From Pleurodeles waltl (Eukaryota; Chordata; Amphibia; Caudata; Salamandridae), in the NCBI RefSeq assembly GCF_031143425.1, contig NC_090444.1, positions 1,536,846,782-1,536,910,781 on the forward strand: a stretch of DNA of 64,000 bases, written 5' to 3'. A program made the translations under genes and the position numbers. This document shows, piece after piece, positions 1-11,426 of this stretch. Below the pieces are notes generated by a model, which worked only from the letters and a program-made list of their open reading frames with translations, was not told where the DNA came from and did no database searches. The stretch's first letter is position 1, and each line of letters begins with the position of its first letter.

Positions 1-1240
1 CAGAGCAGAGTCAGGTGTGATGGACGTCAGTGACACTGGAACTCAGACTCACAATGTCACGGGACGTCAGGCCTGCAAAGTCAGGCAGGGTTGTCACACT
101 CCAGCGGAGACCACGGCTTCAATTGCAGGTGGTATCACAGTGTCAGGCAGTGGCTTCAGTGCTGCATCATCTGAAGTCAGGCACTTGGTTTTTCACCAAC
201 TTTGACTTCCAGGGTCCCAGGAACTGGAATAGGCACAATCTAGCAAATTAGAGTCCACAGACAGTGAACCCAGCTGCTGGTAGGTGAAGTGTTTGCTGTC
301 CTTGAGACTTCATAACTGGAGGCAAGCTCAGTCCAAGCCCTTAGAGAATCTTCTCAAGGAGGATACACAGTAAAGTCCAGTCTTCGCCCTCTCTAAGGCA
401 GAAGCAGCAACTGCAGGCCAACCCAGCACAGCACATACAGCAAAGGGGCAGTACTCCTCCTCAAGCTCTTCAGCTCTTCTCCTTGGCAAAGGTTCCTCTT
501 GATCCAAAAATGTCTAAATGTCTGGGGTTTTGTTTCCACTACTTATACCTTGTTCTGCCTTTGAAGTAGGTAAACTTCAAAGGAAAGTCTCTGTTGTTGA
601 TAAGATCCTGCCTTGCCCAGGCCTGGCCCCAGACACACACCAAGGGGTTGGAGACTGCATTGCGTGAGGACAGGCACAGCCCTTTCAGATGTAAGTGTCA
701 GCTCCTCATCCCCATTCTATCCCAGGAAACTCATCAGGATATGCAGACTACACCCTCACTGCTTAGAGGGAAGTCATAACAGCCCGACTGTCAGTCTGAC
801 TAAGACGTGAAATACACAAGCAGGCAGAAGCACAGAATCGTTTAAGCAAGAAAATGCCCACTTTCTAAAAGTAGCATTTTCAAACTGATAATCTAAAAAC
901 CAACTGTACCAAAATACGTATTTTTAAATTGTGAGTTCAAAGACCCTAAACTTCACATCTCCATCTGCTCCCAATGGGAAACTGCACTTAAAAGATATTT
1001 AAATGCAGGCCCCATGTTAACCTATGAGAGAGATAGGCCTTTCAATAGTGAAAAACAAATTTGGAAGTATTTCACTGCCAGGATATGTAAAACACATCAG
1101 TACATGCCCTAACTTTATCATACATTGCACCCTGCCCATGGGGCTATCTAGAGCATACCTTAGGGGTGTCTTATATGTACAAAAATTTAAGGTTTTACCA
1201 GGTGGAATTGGCAGTTTAAAACTGCAGACACAAACATGGT
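1..1240 (-). repeat. LTR fragment, family with TGTT...AACA ends
   Basis: This stretch aligns by eye with about 5500-6725 of the complete LTR at 4915-7039. Shared blocks include the segment near 150-240 (a collagen-poor, TC-rich block with 'tttgacttccagggtccca'), the 'gaggcaagctc' block, the 'cctgccttgcccaggc' block and the 'tgcaccctgcccatggggct' block. It has the same orientation as that copy, so its outward end is cut by the window edge and its other terminus is missing near 1240. The short open frames inside are not genes. Confidence 0.7.
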
Positions 1241-2904
1241 GTTCCTGTATTTAGTGGCTCTGAAAGCTGTCAATGTATGCGTACTATTGGAGGCATTCAA
1301 GACAATTTTTTGCTATTCTTGGCATAACAGTGGCAATATTGCATATCATGGAGACACTCTTTGTTCCATTCTGGGTATCCTTTGTGCACCAGTAGCCCTT
1401 ACCTCACATACTGTAGTCATGCATGGATCACCTCTGGTTGTCCTTGCATATATCTTACTCATCCCTCACATACTGAAGACAATCATGAAGACATTCAGGT
1501 CATCCTTTTAAATAATACAGTCTGTTTCTTAACTCCTACATTCTGGGCAATAATGACAAGACTCTGGCAATAGCAGACATAAATGTGGCCCATCCTTGAC
1601 ACACTGTCAGCAATGCTGGTAGCATTCTGATAATCCTTGACATTCACTATCTAACTAGGCATAATAGTGGCTCAGACATGATATATTGCTTACATTCATT
1701 TTTAATGTCCTGGCTATTTCTAGCATAATGGTGTGTAGGCTTAGATTATTATGGCCATTCTTGAAATAATTCTCTATGTCCTTAACAGTGGTGAAAATCC
1801 ATACCATGTGATCGACATCCCTACTCACTGATTCTGATGATAAATGGACATGCTTGGTACTAGTGGGTACTTCGTAAAGATAATAAGGGGACGCTAGTGG
1901 CTCAAACGTGTGTTTACTCAAAATCTTAACGTGGCACTTCAATAAAAATACCTTGTTTTTTAAATAAAATATACATTTTCTGTTTGGAGGAATTAAACTT
2001 CTGTATTCAAGATCAATATTTGTATAGCGAATTGTTTGTATTTTCATAAATTGAAATTGAAAGTGATTCGTGGGAAAAAAATACTCTATTTCTGAAATGC
2101 ATTTAAAGCTCATGTTTGAGGGATGATTGACAGTGGGTAAGGGTAGGTTATTGCTCATATTGTTTCAGGCACTGAGTGCTCTGGATGTTAGTTCTTGGCA
2201 TTTGGGGAGGCATTTCGTCATCTCTATTTAGAAAGCATGCTATTATATCACTACTGGTGTGCCTGAATTGAGGATGTAAGACTAGTGTAAAGCAATCTGC
2301 TGCCTGCCTTTAAGCTCTATGCAACTGAACATTGGCATAATTGTGTGAGCCTGCAGGATTCTTCTACCTCTGCTGTTTATGGCCTGTGACTATGAGATGT
2401 GTATAACTTTTGATTTTTTTTCTATCCTACCCCTAACAAGAACATCTTTTGTCATAGAAAATAACTTAAAATCTAATTGGAAGGGACTGGATGGATACAT
2501 TGGGTGACAAAAAATGTTATAAACATTTAATTTCTTAATTTATAAAATATTTTGGTTGAATAGATAACAGTACAAAAAGCCAATAACAGGAGGCGGGTAT
2601 AGAATAAAACGAAAGACCAAAAACAATTAGCACCTTAATGTGGGTGGCCAAAACCAGTAACAACTACATATAATTTATTTAAGTGAAACCCTAAGAACGT
2701 CCCATAAACAAATAAAAACACACAAAATGACAGGCATCCAAGAACTAACAATCAGCACTTATCAAAGTAGTTATTAAAATTATCTCAGACAGTTTCTGTT
2801 TTATACAACTTTTCTTTACATTTATGGAAATTCTGTTCATACTAGTCAACTGAGTTTGATCATTCAGTCTGGTTTTAATCATATGTTTATAACTGGCTCT
2901 CCAA
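1241..2904. other. Unassigned AT-rich DNA
   Basis: I see no recognisable repeat ends, coding homology or RNA gene here. A minus-strand open frame at 1655-2158 is listed separately. The block near 2570-2760 is A-rich and may be decayed LTR sequence, but I cannot show it. Confidence 0.5.
1655..2158 (-). CDS. Unrecognised 167-codon open frame, doubtful gene
   Basis: This is the longest open frame in the first 9 kb that is not inside a recognised repeat. The predicted protein starts MSNNLPLPTVNHPSNMS and ends NISCLSHYYA. It has no clear hydrophobic segment, no low-complexity run and no motif I recognise; its composition (many I, S, N, K, Y) is what AT-rich noncoding DNA tends to give. There is no upstream or downstream exon that I can link to it, and no promoter or poly(A) context that argues for expression. 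It could be a chance open frame, which I think most likely, or the remnant of an unidentified transposable element. Confidence 0.1.
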   Translation of the reverse strand: MSNNLPLPTVNHPSNMSFKCISEIEYFFPTNHFQFQFMKIQTIRYTNIDLEYRSLIPPNRKCIFYLKNKVFLLKCHVKILSKHTFEPLASPYYLYEVPTSTKHVHLSSESVSRDVDHMVWIFTTVKDIENYFKNGHNNLSLHTIMLEIARTLKMNVSNISCLSHYYA

Positions 2905-3430
2905 AGACATAGAGCCTCAGACTGCAATGCCGCAGTGGGAGTCAGACCACCGCGGTTCCAGTGGCCTGAGCGCCACATTATGAGGTTGGTGGGCAAACCC
3001 GCCAACCTATCGCCGTCCCTGCCAGAATGGGAGAGGCCGACTGGCTGACGGCGAGTGCAGGCTGTTATCAGCCAGGGTGTCACTGAATGCAGTGCCACCC
3101 TGATGATTACAACCTTGTTCTCCATCAGACTTTTCATGGCGGTACCACCGCCATGAAAAGGCTGGTGCAGAACAGGTGCAGGGGGCCACATGGGGGCATA
3201 GGCAGTGCAGGAGTCCCCCCGCCCAGCACCCTCTAAATGTGCACTGTCTGCTGCACATTTTAAGGGAGCTGGTGCCCGCTGCTTGCAGCAGCATTACCGC
3301 TGGCTCAATTATGCACCAGCAACAATGCTACTGCCATTTTCCTGCTGGCCTGACTGGGGAAAACCTTGGTTTCTGCCAGTCAACCCTGCTGGAAAGTCCT
3401 AATGGGTCTGGCGGGGGAGTCGCCAGCATG
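2905..3430. mobile_element. Harbinger-type non-autonomous element, degraded
   Basis: The segment carries the GC-richer internal pattern shared with 14679-14928, 48464-49457 and 58732-59093: a cagtggcctgagcgcc-like block, 'cattatgagg', a nested palindrome 'catggcggtaccaccgccatg' (split around 3136-3157) and 'gggggccacatgggggc'. The nested palindromes and the cattatga motif match the terminal regions of those elements. Clear terminal inverted repeats and a target duplication are not visible, so both ends are approximate. Family assignment is inference from resemblance. Confidence 0.5.
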
Positions 3431-3727
3431 GTTGGCTTTAGGACTCTGTGCCATTTATCACTGCTAATCAGTGCTAACGTTCATGTGCTCTCTCCCCTTA
3501 CTTGCTGTGGAGTCTTTTTTGTTGTGTCTTCACTATGTTACTGTATGAGTTACTGCACAAATAATTTACACATTGCCTTCTAAGTGAAGCCTGCCAGCAC
3601 TGTTCCAGTCTACTTGAGGGTGAGCCTAGGATAATTTGGGTTGTGTTGTGACTTGCCCTGGCTAGGATTATGGTCCCTGCGTGGACATGGTGCATACCTC
3701 TGCCAACTAGAGACCCAATTTCTAACA
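3431..3727 (+). repeat. Internally deleted LTR (about 300 bp)
   Basis: The left part (ggctttaggactctgtgcc, then a 'cactgctaatcagtgctaacg' type block) matches the first 70-140 bases of the LTR at 21048-23197. The right part ends with 'ccaactagagacccaatttctaaca', matching that LTR's 3' end. About 1.8 kb of LTR middle is missing. The true TG start is not visible; the right end at 3727 is exact by the CTAACA terminus. Confidence 0.6.
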
Positions 3728-4914
3728 GTAATCTTTAGTGTCGCAATTTCTTTTTAAATGTTGAAATGAATTGTTAACTTTCTGATGCCAATGGTACATA
3801 ATGTCCTTTTTTAAAAGTTGGCTATATAATGGAAAACACAAATACACAGTGCTATTATTGCTTCCTGTACTGTGCTCTTCTGTGCTTCTCGTGGTTGCAT
3901 CCTGAATAGGTTATGCTCCCATGTTTTGCAGCAGGAGTGCGGCTGTTGATGCTTCGCAGTGAGCATGCTTCTGTTGCAGAGATGATACTGACACTGGAGA
4001 TTCCCTAAATATCTTGAGGTTCACATGCTACACCACTAGCTACTTGGGCAGTTTGCAGTACCACGACTGCAGAGGTAATCTGCCCTGAGCTCTTTGCGAG
4101 GTCCCTCCTAAAGTGGGTAATTTCCACTTGGAGCATTACTGTCCACCTCAATAAGGTTGAAGTGCCATGTGTCTATTTTCCAATTGAACGGTTAAGCTTT
4201 CCATTCAGTCTGCAATGCTTCTCTCTCTCTCTCTCTCTACACCTTTGATTGGTGTTATCCTCTGCCATTTGTTGGCATACTTTCTCAAGGGCATTATTGA
4301 GTCTTTCCATTCTAGTCCATCTTTGCTTTGTTTTTAGCTAATTGATTGGCCAATTTATTGAAGCCAAATGAAATACATTGCTGCACGTTTTGCAGTTTTT
4401 TGTTAACTACTTTCATCTGCTTATGTTGCAGGCATTGAACTTGCAAAATGGAACCCTAAAGGACACCATCCAGCTGTGGATTTGCAGCTTCTGACAGCAA
4501 TGCTTGGTTGACTTTAGATGCCTCATGTAAAGCAGCATGCATTGGGACACGCTGCTGTCATGGCCTCACACTTGGCTGCAGTACTGGACTATGAGGCTGG
4601 TGGACATAATCCTCATCCAATGAGGTGCCTGTGGGGAGTACAAATCACTGCTACATTGGCCATGAGGCATGGCTGGCTGTCTATTTTAATAGTTTCTCCC
4701 ACCACCATGTGTGAGTCATCTTGTCCCTCCACATTTGTGCCATCATTGTCTTCCTCTGGTTGATCTGTTTAAAGAATGGATTTTGAATTCATTTTTGTAT
4801 GAGTGAAAAGCATATTTTAATTTTTGCTATCATTTGTTTAATAGATTTCAAACACTGACTACAGTGAGTGAATTAACAACCACATGCCCCATAATGCCCA
4901 TAATACAAGAATGG
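3728..4914. other. Unassigned DNA with a short CT microsatellite
   Basis: No coding homology or repeat boundary is evident. A (CT)n run lies at 4219-4238. The predicted 81-residue open frame at 4518-4763 looks like a chance frame with no recognisable motif. Confidence 0.5.
4219..4238. repeat. (CT)n microsatellite
   Basis: Ten uninterrupted CT units are directly visible. Confidence 0.9.
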
Positions 4915-7039
4915 TGTTAGAAATGGGGTCTTTGGTTGACAGTCAGGTTACCCCCTGTTCAAGCAAGGACCCTCACTCTAGTCAGGGTAAAAGAGAATCA
5001 CCCTCAGCTAACCCCTGCTTACCCCCTTGGTAGCTTGGCAGAGCAGTAGGCTTAACTTCAGAGTGCTAGGTGTAAAGTATTTGTACCAACACACACAGTA
5101 ACTTAATGAAAACACTACAAAATGACACAACACCAGTTTAGAGAAATAGGAAATATTTATCTAAACAAAACAAGACCAAAATGATAAAAATCCGACATAC
5201 ACAAGTCAAGTTCTGAATTTTTAAAGATTAAACTAAAAAATAGCGCTTAGAAACAAAAATGCTTCGATGAGATGTTAACACGGTGTCGTGACGGAGTCGT
5301 TACCAACAAGTCGACACCAGCGGCGCCAGACAGGGAGTCGTGTAGACCCCCAAGTACAGTACCTTTGGTGAAGAGTGAAAACAAGCCGATGCGCGAAGTC
5401 GGGAATCGCGGCATCTGTGCGAAACGTTGAATCCGTGCACTTCAAGCGGTGTCGGTCACGACGTGGTGCGGCGACTTCCACGGAGTCACGGACTTCAGCG
5501 GGGCTGCAGCGGTGTCGGTCCTGCGAAGAGCGTTGTGTTCCAGTGAAGGTCACGGCGTCGGGTGCAGGCGGCGTCACCGGATTCAGTAGCGGCGTCGCTC
5601 CGGAGTCGTCCGAAGTCGATTTCCTTGGATTTCCACCAGCTTTTCTTTCAAGGGCCCAGGGACTGGATAGGGCACCACTTGTCAGAGCAGGAGTCTCTCC
5701 AGAGACTCCAGGTGCTGGCAGAGAGAAGTCTTTGCTGTCCCTGAGACTTCAAACAACAGGAGGCAAGCTCTAAATCAAGCCCTTGGAGATTTCTTCACAA
5801 GATGGAAGGCACACAAAGTCCAGTCTTTGCCCTCTTACTCTGGCAGAAGCAGCACTGCAGGAAAGCTCCACAAAGCACAGTCACAGGCGGGGCAGCACTT
5901 CTTCCTCAGCTATCAGCTCTTCTCCAGGCAGAGGTTCCTCTTGGTTCCAGAAGTGTTTCTGAAGTCTGTAGATTTGGGTGCCCTTCTTATACCCATTTTA
6001 GTCTTTGAAGTCACCTTTCTTCAAAGGGGACTCACACCTACTTCTGAAATCCTGCCTTGCCCAGGCAAGGCATCAGACACACAGCAGGGGGTTGGAGCCG
6101 GCATTGTCAGAGGCAGGCACAGTCCTTTCAGGTGTAAGTGACCACTCCTTCCCTCCCTCCTAGCACAGATGGCTCATCAGGAAATGCAGACTACACCCCA
6201 GCTCCCTTTGTGTCACTGTCTAGTGTGAGGTGCAACCAGCCCAACTGTAAAACTGACCCAGACAGGGAATACACAAACAGGCAGAGTCACAGAAATGGTA
6301 TAAGAAAGAAAATGTTCACTTTCTAAAAGTGGCATTTTCAAACACACAATCTTAAAATCAACTTTACTAAAAGATGTATTTTTAAATTGTGAGCTTAGAG
6401 ACCCCAAACTCCACATGTCCATCCGCTTCCAAAGGGAATCTACACTTTAATCAGATTTAAAGGTAGCCCCCATGTTAACCTATGAGAGGGACAGGCCTTG
6501 CAAACAGTGAAAAATTAATTTAGCAATATGTCACTGTCAGGACATATAAAACACATTACTATATGTCCTACCTTTGCCATACACTGCACCCTGCCCTTGG
6601 GGCTACCTCGGGCCTATCTTAGTGGTGTCTGACATGTAAGAAAAGGGAAGGTTTAGGCCTGGCAAGTGGCTACACTTGCCAAGTCGAATTTACAGTTGAA
6701 ACTGCACACACAGACACTGCAGTGGCAGGTCTGAGACATGATTACAGAGCTACCTATGTGGGTGGCACAACCAGTGCTGCAGGCCCACTAGTAGCATTTG
6801 ATTTACATGCCCTGGCACCTCTAGTGCACTTTACTAGGGACTTACTAGTAAATCAAATATGCCAATCATGAATAAACCAATCAACAATACAATTTACATA
6901 GAGAGCATATGCACTTTAGCACTGGTTAGCAGTGGTAAAGTGCTCAGAGTTCAAAAACCAACAGCAACAGGTCAGAAAAAATAGGAGGCAGGAGGCAAAA
7001 AGATTAGGGATGACCCTGCATAAGCAAAAAAGTCCAACA
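4915..7039 (-). repeat. Complete long LTR (2.1 kb), solo or recombined
   Basis: The segment begins TGTTAGAAATGGGG and ends AGTCCAACA on the plus strand. Read on the minus strand it runs TGTTGGACT...CCCATTTCTAACA, the same ends and order as the oppositely oriented copy at 21048-23197. The gag-bearing element at 9456-11426 shows that the minus strand is the coding direction. The flanking five bases do not match (AATGG on the left, GTGCC on the right). So this copy may be a recombination product between elements rather than a simple solo LTR. The predicted proteins inside are non-coding LTR sequence. Confidence 0.8.
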
Positions 7040-7114
7040 GTGCCCATTTTTTAGTAAGCAGTAGAGGGCATTTCTCACAACAGGTGATGTAAATCCGCAT
7101 TGAGTAAAAATCAG

Positions 7115-7269
7115 GGCCCATATTTATACTTTTTAGCGCCACATTTGTGCTGCTTTTTGGCACAAAAAAGGCGCAAACTTACAAAATATAATTGTATTTT
7201 GCAAGTTTTCGTGTTTATTGTGTCAAAAAATGACGCAAAAACGGCACTAAAAAAGTATAAATATGGGCC
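7115..7269. mobile_element. Palindromic MITE, TIR GGCCCATATTTATACTTTTT
   Basis: The left end GGCCCATATTTATACTTTTT and the inverted right end (aaaaaagtataaatatgggcc) form near-perfect terminal inverted repeats of more than 25 bp, including the adjoining AGCGCC/GGCACT blocks. The roughly 155-bp unit has no coding capacity and would fold into a long hairpin. The family cannot be fixed from the ends alone; a clean target duplication is not visible. Confidence 0.8.
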
Positions 7270-8196
7270 TAGGTGTGTTAAATTAGTGTATTTTGCTTTT
7301 GCGTAAATATGTGAGATGTTAGCAAAATTATGTGAAATTATGCATATTTACCCAAAAAGCAAATCTGTCATTTTGCTGTATATTTTGGTGCAAAATGTGT
7401 TGATGTGTTAATTGTTGACCGAAGGATGAATTTCACACAAAAAAAAGTAAAAAAACAAAACAACGTGAAAAAACAGCCACTTATGTTTTGTTGTTCCTCT
7501 AAGTTTGCAGTAAAATTTTAAAGTAATGGCATGGGCACTGTAAATTGTTTACTGCAAATGGTGCATAATTACGTGAAGTGGCTTAATGGTGTAATTTTAG
7601 GAATTTCCCAAATTACGTGAAGTACACTAGAATAATCTAAAGTTTTCACAGGCCTGGTAATCATACTTTGTTAGTAACTATGCTCAACCATAAGACAATG
7701 GGATGCTTTTTTCTGTTCAATCTGAGTGGAGTTCATCTTTATATGTAATGAAGATGGTGCGTCACAGGAGTACACAGATGATGTCAACCTCATCTTCTGT
7801 ATACTGTAATTCATATGTAAATGTATGGTATTAGAAAATGCATATACATTTGTGTGAGCGTTATTGCAGAAATTCTATCATGAAATGTGGAAAGTCTTTT
7901 GTAAGTGTAAATTGTATTCATATTTTCTTAAACATCTATGACTGGTGTCTTACAATTGAGCATCATTCAGATTCAATTGTATCTTCAACAAATTTGTAAA
8001 CTGCTAGCTTATTTAATTCACAGTGATGCTTTTTATACTCCTACCCATGTGCAATCTGCTTGTTGGACACTTAAGAAAATATATTACCTAGGGTTGTATA
8101 CTGATCCCTGCCCCGCTGGTTCCTAGGTAGAATATACACATGCATATAGGCAATTAAAAAGCCCTCGCTGTTCTGCACGTTACATCCAAAGCACCA
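7270..8196. other. Unassigned AT-rich DNA
   Basis: I see several scattered TTACGTGAA-like words near 7560-7625 but no gene, RNA or repeat boundary that I can support. Confidence 0.5.
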
Positions 8197-8552
8197 GGAC
8201 CCAGATTTACTGATATGGTGGAAAAATAAGAAATGAAAACTTTGCTCCTTGTAACACCTGCCATGAGGAGGCATAGGGGTTTGGAGCAAATCCCTGGCTA
8301 CAAAGGTTAGTAAATAGGGATGCATCAAAACTCATGGGTGATTGTGGGAATGCCCATGCACCATACATGGAACGGCCACCCTTGTCTTGACGTAGCACAA
8401 AGTAGGGCATATGGCAACTTTCCATTACTTTGATGAACTTTGCAAGGCAAACGTTGGCTTGGTTGAATAGTAAACCCAACCCCAAAACGTTACACCAGGT
8501 TTGCATCCCACAAGGGACACAAACCTGGTGCAAATCATTAGTAAATCTGGCG
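8197..8552. mobile_element. Non-autonomous DNA transposon, CCAGATTTACT ends
   Basis: The left end GGACCCAGATTTACT and the right end (agtaaatctggcg, inverted) form imperfect terminal inverted repeats of about 12 bp around 355 bp of non-coding sequence. A second internal inverted pair, 'caccaggtttgc' and 'gcaaacctggtg'-like blocks around 8497-8532, sits near the right end. No target duplication is obvious. The two open frames that span it are not genes. Confidence 0.6.
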
Positions 8553-9455
8553 TATGTTCACAATCTGGAACTCTGTTTCCAATTGCCTAGTTTTAATCAG
8601 GTAGTTCATGAACCAGCGGCAAACAGGGAACAAAAGCACGTAGTCCACTCAGCTTTGTAGCTTTCGAGCTGCTCGATTGTCGAGGGAACTTTAATAAGGA
8701 TGTCATAGTTGATCAAGCAATTGCCAACCATGTGCAGACCTCCCTAGAGCTGTTGCAGTCTTCATTCATCATCACGGAGCGCAGGTAATTGAAGCAGTCC
8801 ACCTGCTCCAGGGCAACTCTGTCAACTGTCACACTTGCTCGGCAGCAACACCTTACCTGGTGTTATGATTGTGCTTTCTCGGACGTACAACTTACAAGAT
8901 GCATTAGACATTTAACCAGAGCTGGTCCCCCACCTCTTGTGTTCTTTCTTTAAACTGCTGCCTGCTCCAGTGAGGAGATCCACATTATCCCACAATTTGT
9001 TCTTGGTGAATTGCATGCATTCTCGCATCAGTGCTTTAGCCGCACTCGCTGACATTTGCAACGGGCTGCCCTAATCATAGCTGTCAACAATCTGTCAGAA
9101 ACAGAAAACAGGAGCAAGCGATTCCTTCATTTCTGGACCAGCTGAATGTTTGAACATGTCGGGTTCTTTAATTGCTGTTTCCCTCCGTCCAGGAAATCGT
9201 TATGGGAATCAAAATGTTGAACTGTATACATTGTATTTTGTAAATTCATTGGGAAGAAGTGTAGTAGATATATGCTACAGCTGGCTAAAGAACATTGCTT
9301 TATATCACCTTCCTTTGAGATTACATGTTTTGTCAAAATCTACATGCACTTAAGCATCCCCATCATATGTTAATCATTGTGTCTCTGTGCTTAGGGCCTA
9401 TCAATGGCAGCTAGTGCCAATCATATGGCAGGCACTGGCATCAGGTTACAAAGTA
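8553..9455. other. Unassigned DNA
   Basis: Moderately GC-balanced sequence without coding homology that I recognise and without clear repeat ends. Confidence 0.45.
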
Positions 9456-9936
9456 CAGCGACAGTCAGGTTACCCCCTGTTCAAGCAAGGACCCTCACTC
9501 TAGTCAGGGTAAAAGAGAATCACCCTCAGCTAACCCCTGCTTACCCCCTTGGTAGCTTGGCAGAGCAGTAGGTTTAACTTCAGAGTGCTACGTGCAAAGT
9601 ATTTGTACCAAAACAGACAGTAACTTAATGAAAACACTACAAAATGACACAGCACAGGTCTAGAAAAATAGAAAATATTTATCTAAACAAAACAAGACCA
9701 AAACGACAAAAATCCGACATACACAAGTCAAGTTATGAATTTTTTAAATGAAACTCAAAAATAGCTCCTAGAAATACAAAATGCTTCGATGAGGTGTTAA
9801 CACGGCCTCGTGACGGAGTTGTTCCCAACAAGCTGACACCAGCGACGCCAGACACGGAGTCGCGTAGACCCCCGAGTACAGTACCTTTGGTGAAGAGTGA
9901 AAACAAGTGGATGCGCGAAGTCGGGGATCGCGGCGT
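9456..9936 (-). repeat. Truncated 3' LTR of the gag-bearing element
   Basis: The segment is near-identical to about 4939-5405 of the complete LTR ('cgacagtcaggttaccccct' onward). The terminal TGTTAGAAAT... bases are absent, so this LTR lost its extreme 3' end. On its other side it is fused directly to gag sequence near 9937, which means everything between gag codon about 119 and the LTR interior has been deleted. Confidence 0.75.
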
Positions 9937-10293
9937 TTCTGCCTCCAACCGGCGAGCCCTTTCTGCCTGTCTGTCCTGCACATCTTTAGGAGTCAGACCC
10001 TTAGAGGACCTACGGCTACCTCTCCTGGAGACCCTCCCCCCAGGTGTAACAGGTACCTCTACTACACCACGGTATAGACTCTGCACTTTCCCATCCATAT
10101 CTTCTGTGTGCCCCCCAACTTCCTTGGCTGTCACCCAGGCCCTCAATGCCTCTTGCAGCTCCCCCTTCCTGGCAGAGCTCTTAACAGGACAGACAAGATC
10201 TTCACAGAACTGTTTCAATTGAGCAACTGAGTACCTCTTCAGTTTCCCTAATTCAAAAACAGCTCGAGCTGTTGCATCTCCAGACTGAGACAT
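9733..10293 (-). pseudogene. gag: Truncated gag of a Ty3/Gypsy-like LTR element
   Basis: The frame starts MSQSGDATARAVFELGK, 244 bases downstream (minus strand) of the end of an LTR, exactly where gag of an LTR retrotransposon begins. Residues about 20-55 (YSVAQLKQFCEDLVCPVK, then KGELQEALRAW) resemble a SAP-type helix-extended loop-helix, a known feature of the gag N-terminus in some vertebrate Gypsy-like elements; this is a motif match by eye. The genuine gag ends at about residue 119 (RRLEAE). The remaining 68 residues are translated LTR sequence after a deletion. No capsid, zinc knuckle, protease or pol remains. The start codon is chosen because the leader precedes it and the similarity begins at once. 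The Gypsy assignment is inference; the gag identity itself is fairly secure. Confidence 0.7.
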
Positions 10294-10536
10294 GATGGCA
10301 ACAAGTTCAAAGTTCCAACGGCAGAAAACAAGTTCCCAATGAAGTAAAAAGAATCAGTCACAGGATCAGCAAAATCATGGAAGTAGAACAAAAAGGAGTC
10401 CCAAAGAGAAAAATGAAAGATCTCCAAACAAGTAGTATGTGGTCACGTAGTGGTCTGAGATCAAAACAGTAATGTACACGTAATCACTGTATGTCAAGTA
10501 CAAATACAAGTCCAAATCCCAACCGCTGATCACCAA
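10294..10536 (-). promoter_or_regulatory. 5' untranslated leader of the LTR element
   Basis: This non-coding stretch joins the 5' LTR (ending at 10537 on the minus strand) to the gag start codon. It occupies the leader position in an LTR retrotransposon and begins with a candidate primer-binding site. Confidence 0.65.
10518..10535 (-). promoter_or_regulatory. Candidate primer-binding site
   Basis: Immediately inside the LTR end the minus strand reads TTGGTGATCAGCGGTTGGG. A TGG start at this place is expected for a site complementary to a tRNA 3' CCA end. The pattern TGGTG...CAG...GGGATT loosely resembles the tRNA-Leu type, but mismatches make the tRNA identity uncertain. Confidence 0.4.
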
Positions 10537-11426
10537 TGTTAGAAATTGGGTCTTTGGTTGACAGTCAGGTTACCCCCTGTTCAAGCAAGGACCCTCACTC
10601 TAGTCAGGGTAACAGAGAATCACCGTCAGCTAACCCCTGCTTACCCCCTTGGTAGCATGGCAGAGCAGTAGGCTTAACTTCAGAGTGCTAGGTGTAAAGT
10701 ATTTGTACCAACACACACAGTACCTTAATAAAAACACTACAAAATGACACAACACAGGTTTAGAAAAACAGGAAATGCAAAACAAAACAAGACCAAAATG
10801 ACAAACATCCGACATACACAAGTCAAGATATGAATTTTTAAAGATTAAACTCAAAAATAGCGCTTAGAAACACAAAATGCTTGGATGAGGTGTTAACACG
10901 GCGTCGTGACGGAGTCGATCCCAACAAGCCAACACCAGAGGCGCCGGACACGGAGTCGCGTAGACCCCGAGCACACTACCTTTGGTGAAGAGTGAAAACA
11001 AGTCGATGCGCGAAGTCGGGAATCGTGGCATCTGTGCGAAACGTTGAATCCACGCACTTTGAGCGGCGTCATGTGGCAACTTCCAAGGAGTCACGGACTT
11101 CAGCGGGGCTGCAGCGGCGCCGGGCCTGCGAAGGTCGTCGTGTTCCAGCGAAGATCACAGAGTCGGTTGCAGGCGGCGTTACAAGGTTCAGCAGTGGCAT
11201 CGGTCCGAAGTCGTCCGAAGTCAATTTCCTTGGATTTCCACCAGCTTTCCTTTCAAGGGCCCAGGGACTGGATAGGGCACCACTTGTCAGAGCAGGAGTC
11301 TCTCCAGAGACTCCAGGTGCTGGCAGAGAGAAGTCTTTGCTGTCCCTGAGACTTCAAACAACAGGAGGCAAGCTCTAAATCAAGCCCTTGGAGATTTCTT
11401 CACAAGATGGAAGGCACACAAAGTCC
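10537..11426 (-). repeat. 5' LTR of the gag-bearing element, truncated
   Basis: The plus strand begins TGTTAGAAATTGGGTC, the inverted LTR terminus, and follows 4915-5833 of the complete copy closely. At 11426 similarity stops within 'aagtccag', so about 1.2 kb of the promoter-distal LTR is gone. The leader and gag follow on the left, which fixes the coding direction as minus. Confidence 0.8.
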
